Source: Segatella buccae ATCC 33574
Lineage (GTDB): Bacteria > Bacteroidota > Bacteroidia > Bacteroidales > Bacteroidaceae
Assembly: GCF_000184945.1 (NCBI RefSeq)
Contig: NZ_GL586311.1
Span: 533,660-597,659, forward strand
Direction of reading: 5' to 3'
Length of the DNA stretch: 64,000 nucleotides
A program made the translations under genes and the position numbers. The notes beneath the pieces are model-generated. The model had not been told where the DNA came from, did no database searches, and saw only the letters and a program-made list of their open reading frames with translations. Position 1 is the first letter of the stretch; the number at the start of each line of letters is the position of its first letter. Shown piece after piece: positions 62,556 to 64,000 of this stretch.

Positions 62556-63495
62556 GTTCCAAATCTTTTTCAAATTGTTCTTCCACCATTTTCTCGTCTC
62601 TCTCCAACTGCTCCCTGAGCGCCTCTGCCGACGGAAACCGCTGTTCTTCCCTGATGCGATGGGCAAAACTGACGAGCATCATCTTGCCGTAAATGTCCTC
62701 CCCGAAGTTGAGTATATAAGTCTCAAGTGTAGTCTCTGTTCCTCCGAATGTGGGCCTTACACCGATGTTCATCATGGCCCGCTTCATCTCCATGCTGTTC
62801 TCCAACCGCGCCTTCACGGCATACACACCCGGTGCAGGAATCAGTTTGTCGAAACCGGTCGTGTCAAGATTGGCCGTGGGAAAACCCATCTTACGTCCTT
62901 CCTGATACCCTTTGACCACCTTCCCCACGATGGTATAAGGATAGCCGAGGCACATCTCGGCCATTTCCACCTCACCGGCTTCCAGAAACGAGCGTACCAC
63001 TGACGACGACACATTGACACCGTTCAATTCGAACGCCTGCGACAAAACCACCTCCATGCCCAATTCCCGGCCATAGCGCACGTAGTCATCGAAGCCCTCC
63101 TTGCGGTCGTGTCCGAACCGGTGATCGTACCCGATGTACAATTTCCGCACATTGAGTTTGTCTCTGAGTATTTGTTCCATAAACTCACGGGCCGTCATAC
63201 GGGCCATTTCCTCGTCGAAGTGCAGCAGCGCCGTGTTGTCCACCGACGTTTTGGAGAGCAAAAGCAGTTTCTCGCTGAGCGTGGAAAGCATACGCGGCTG
63301 GTAGTCGCTTTGCAGCACCTTGCGCGGATGCAAGTCGAAAGTGATCACCGTCGACTCCATTCCCTCCGCCCGGGCATCGGCAATAAGTTTGCGTATGAGA
63401 TACTGATGCCCGCGATGCACACCGTCAAAAAAGCCGATGGTGGCCACACACGGATTCATCGGCTCCATATCTTTCGTTATCTGTATAGTCTTCAT
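62548..63495 (-). CDS. ribF: bifunctional riboflavin kinase/FAD synthetase
   Basis: RibF makes FMN from riboflavin and then FAD. The 315-residue protein has the nucleotidyltransferase domain with IGFFDGVHRGHQYLI (near 21-35) and YIGYDHRFGHDRKEG, and the C-terminal flavokinase domain with GRKMGFPTANLDTTGFDKLIP and VYAVKARLEN. The start MKTIQITKDMEPMNPCVATIG is typical. The CPBP protease gene overlaps its end, so the two share a transcript. Confidence 0.96.
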   Translation of the reverse strand: MKTIQITKDMEPMNPCVATIGFFDGVHRGHQYLIRKLIADARAEGMESTVITFDLHPRKVLQSDYQPRMLSTLSEKLLLLSKTSVDNTALLHFDEEMARMTAREFMEQILRDKLNVRKLYIGYDHRFGHDRKEGFDDYVRYGRELGMEVVLSQAFELNGVNVSSSVVRSFLEAGEVEMAEMCLGYPYTIVGKVVKGYQEGRKMGFPTANLDTTGFDKLIPAPGVYAVKARLENSMEMKRAMMNIGVRPTFGGTETTLETYILNFGEDIYGKMMLVSFAHRIREEQRFPSAEALREQLERDEKMVEEQFEKDLERE

Positions 63496-63727
63496 AAGCT
63501 GTTATTCTTTTCCTGCAAGGCTTGTTTTCCTCCTTGTTTTTTTTGCAACTGCCCCCTCACGGCCAGCATCACCTCTCTATTTCTTCTCGGTCAAGGTTTC
63601 CCTCTCCCCGATTCTACCGGATAGAACCCACTCCACATTAGTTTTACACCTATGTAAAGAAATGATTTTCCCTATCAGGATAATTGGCGGTAAAGTTAGC
63701 CATTTTTAGTCAGTTTTGCAAAAAATA

Positions 63728-63759
63728 TTTGGATAATTGGCAAAAAGGCATTACCTTTG
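63728..63759 (+). promoter_or_regulatory. Bacteroidota-type promoter of tRNA-Met
   Basis: TTTG (63728-63731), exactly 20 bases, TACCTTTG (63752-63759), 21 bases before the tRNA gene. Confidence 0.82.
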
Positions 63760-63780
63760 CATCCGAATCAACAGAATTCA

Positions 63781-63854
63781 GGACTTGTAGCTCAGTTGGT
63801 TAGAGCAACAGACTCATAATCTGGAGGTCCCTGGTTCAAGCCCAGGCTGGTCCA
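63781..63854 (+). tRNA. tRNA-Met (anticodon CAT)
   Basis: The 74-base sequence folds with D arm GCTC/GAGC, anticodon loop CTCATAA (anticodon CAT) and a perfect T arm CCTGG-TTCAAGC-CCAGG. The acceptor GGACTTG/CTGGTCC has one G-T and one T-T pair, and the anticodon stem ACAGA/TCTGG starts with an A-G mismatch. CCA is not encoded. It could be elongator tRNA-Met or, if C34 is lysidinylated, an Ile tRNA; the GG start fits elongator Met best. Confidence 0.92.
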
Positions 63855-63859
63855 CGCTG

Positions 63860-63899
63860 AAAATCAGTAACTTAGAAGAAATTCAAGTTGCTGATTTTT
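63860..63899 (+). terminator. terminator of tRNA-Met
   Basis: AAAATCAGTAACTT (63860-63873) and AAGTTGCTGATTTT (63885-63898) form a 14-base stem with one G-U pair, followed by more T-rich sequence. No gene is visible from 63900 to the window end. Confidence 0.75.
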
Positions 63900-64000
63900 C
63901 TTTTCGGGAAAACAATGGGAAAACACAGCCATTTTGATAACTCCATGATTTTTTGTTAAACTTGGCATCATATCAGCACAAGTAAAATATGTAAACGAGG

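Noticed and set aside
63855..64000. Integration site of a mobile element at the tRNA-Met 3' end
   Set aside because: The sequence after the tRNA is a terminator, no integrase gene or repeat of the tRNA end is visible before the window stops.

Overview
The window reads as a chromosomal segment of a Bacteroidales bacterium, most likely of the Prevotella group. The reasons are two SusC/SusD pairs, lipoproteins with an acidic stretch after the lipid cysteine, a 2-oxoacid:ferredoxin oxidoreductase cluster, a SufBCDS cluster, and many promoters of the Bacteroidota type (TTTG, about 20 bases, TAnnTTTG). The assignment rests on gene families and promoter form only; no database was searched.

Layout. 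1-6500: a SusC/SusD/lipoprotein operon behind a clear promoter, closed by three hairpins. 6500-10050: a RAYT-type HUH transposase with an unusual C-terminal domain and REP-like palindromes, a WYL regulator, rnhB, a small conserved-looking protein, and purine-rich dispersed repeats. 10050-15130: sufB-sufC-sufD-sufS (Fe-S assembly, minus strand). 15365-20240: rimP-nusA-infB behind a promoter and a terminator-like leader. 20440-22350: a secreted SGNH esterase and a peroxiredoxin. 22370-22684: first copy of a dispersed promoter-hairpin element. 23143-31790: a second SusC/SusD operon with a zinc peptidase lipoprotein, a DUF4302-type lipoprotein and a BACON-type lipoprotein. 32065-35950: a secreted M6 protease and an S41 processing protease. 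36190: tRNA-Asn. 36480-39240: a lipoprotein, a Gfo/Idh/MocA oxidoreductase and a radical SAM/SPASM enzyme. 39339-41027: one reading frame that joins an ECF sigma factor, a membrane helix and an outer-membrane-barrel-like domain. 41356-45070: a leucine-rich lipoprotein, second copy of the dispersed element, a YccF-type protein and a lipoprotein MsrA-MsrB. 45363-48254: TPR mini-protein, ferredoxin and three oxidoreductase subunits. 48409-54436: pnp, a thioredoxin-fold lipoprotein without CxxC, a sialate O-acetylesterase and a Nudix hydrolase. 54521-60180: topA-aroK-speA-argB. 60526-63495: an ECF sigma factor with a membrane partner, then ribF and a CPBP protease. 63781: tRNA-Met.

The genes fall into core housekeeping blocks (Suf, translation factors, RNA decay, topoisomerase, flavin and arginine/polyamine synthesis) and envelope blocks for nutrient capture and protein turnover at the cell surface. 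The observations most worth following are the sigma factor-barrel fusion at 39339-41027, the 315-333 base dispersed element that carries a near-consensus promoter directly followed by a covarying hairpin and T-run (22370-22684 and 43072-43404), a 22-base tandem repeat in front of the second ECF operon (60222-60309), and an intergenic repeat motif that also appears as an in-frame insertion inside argB (about 59693-59756).
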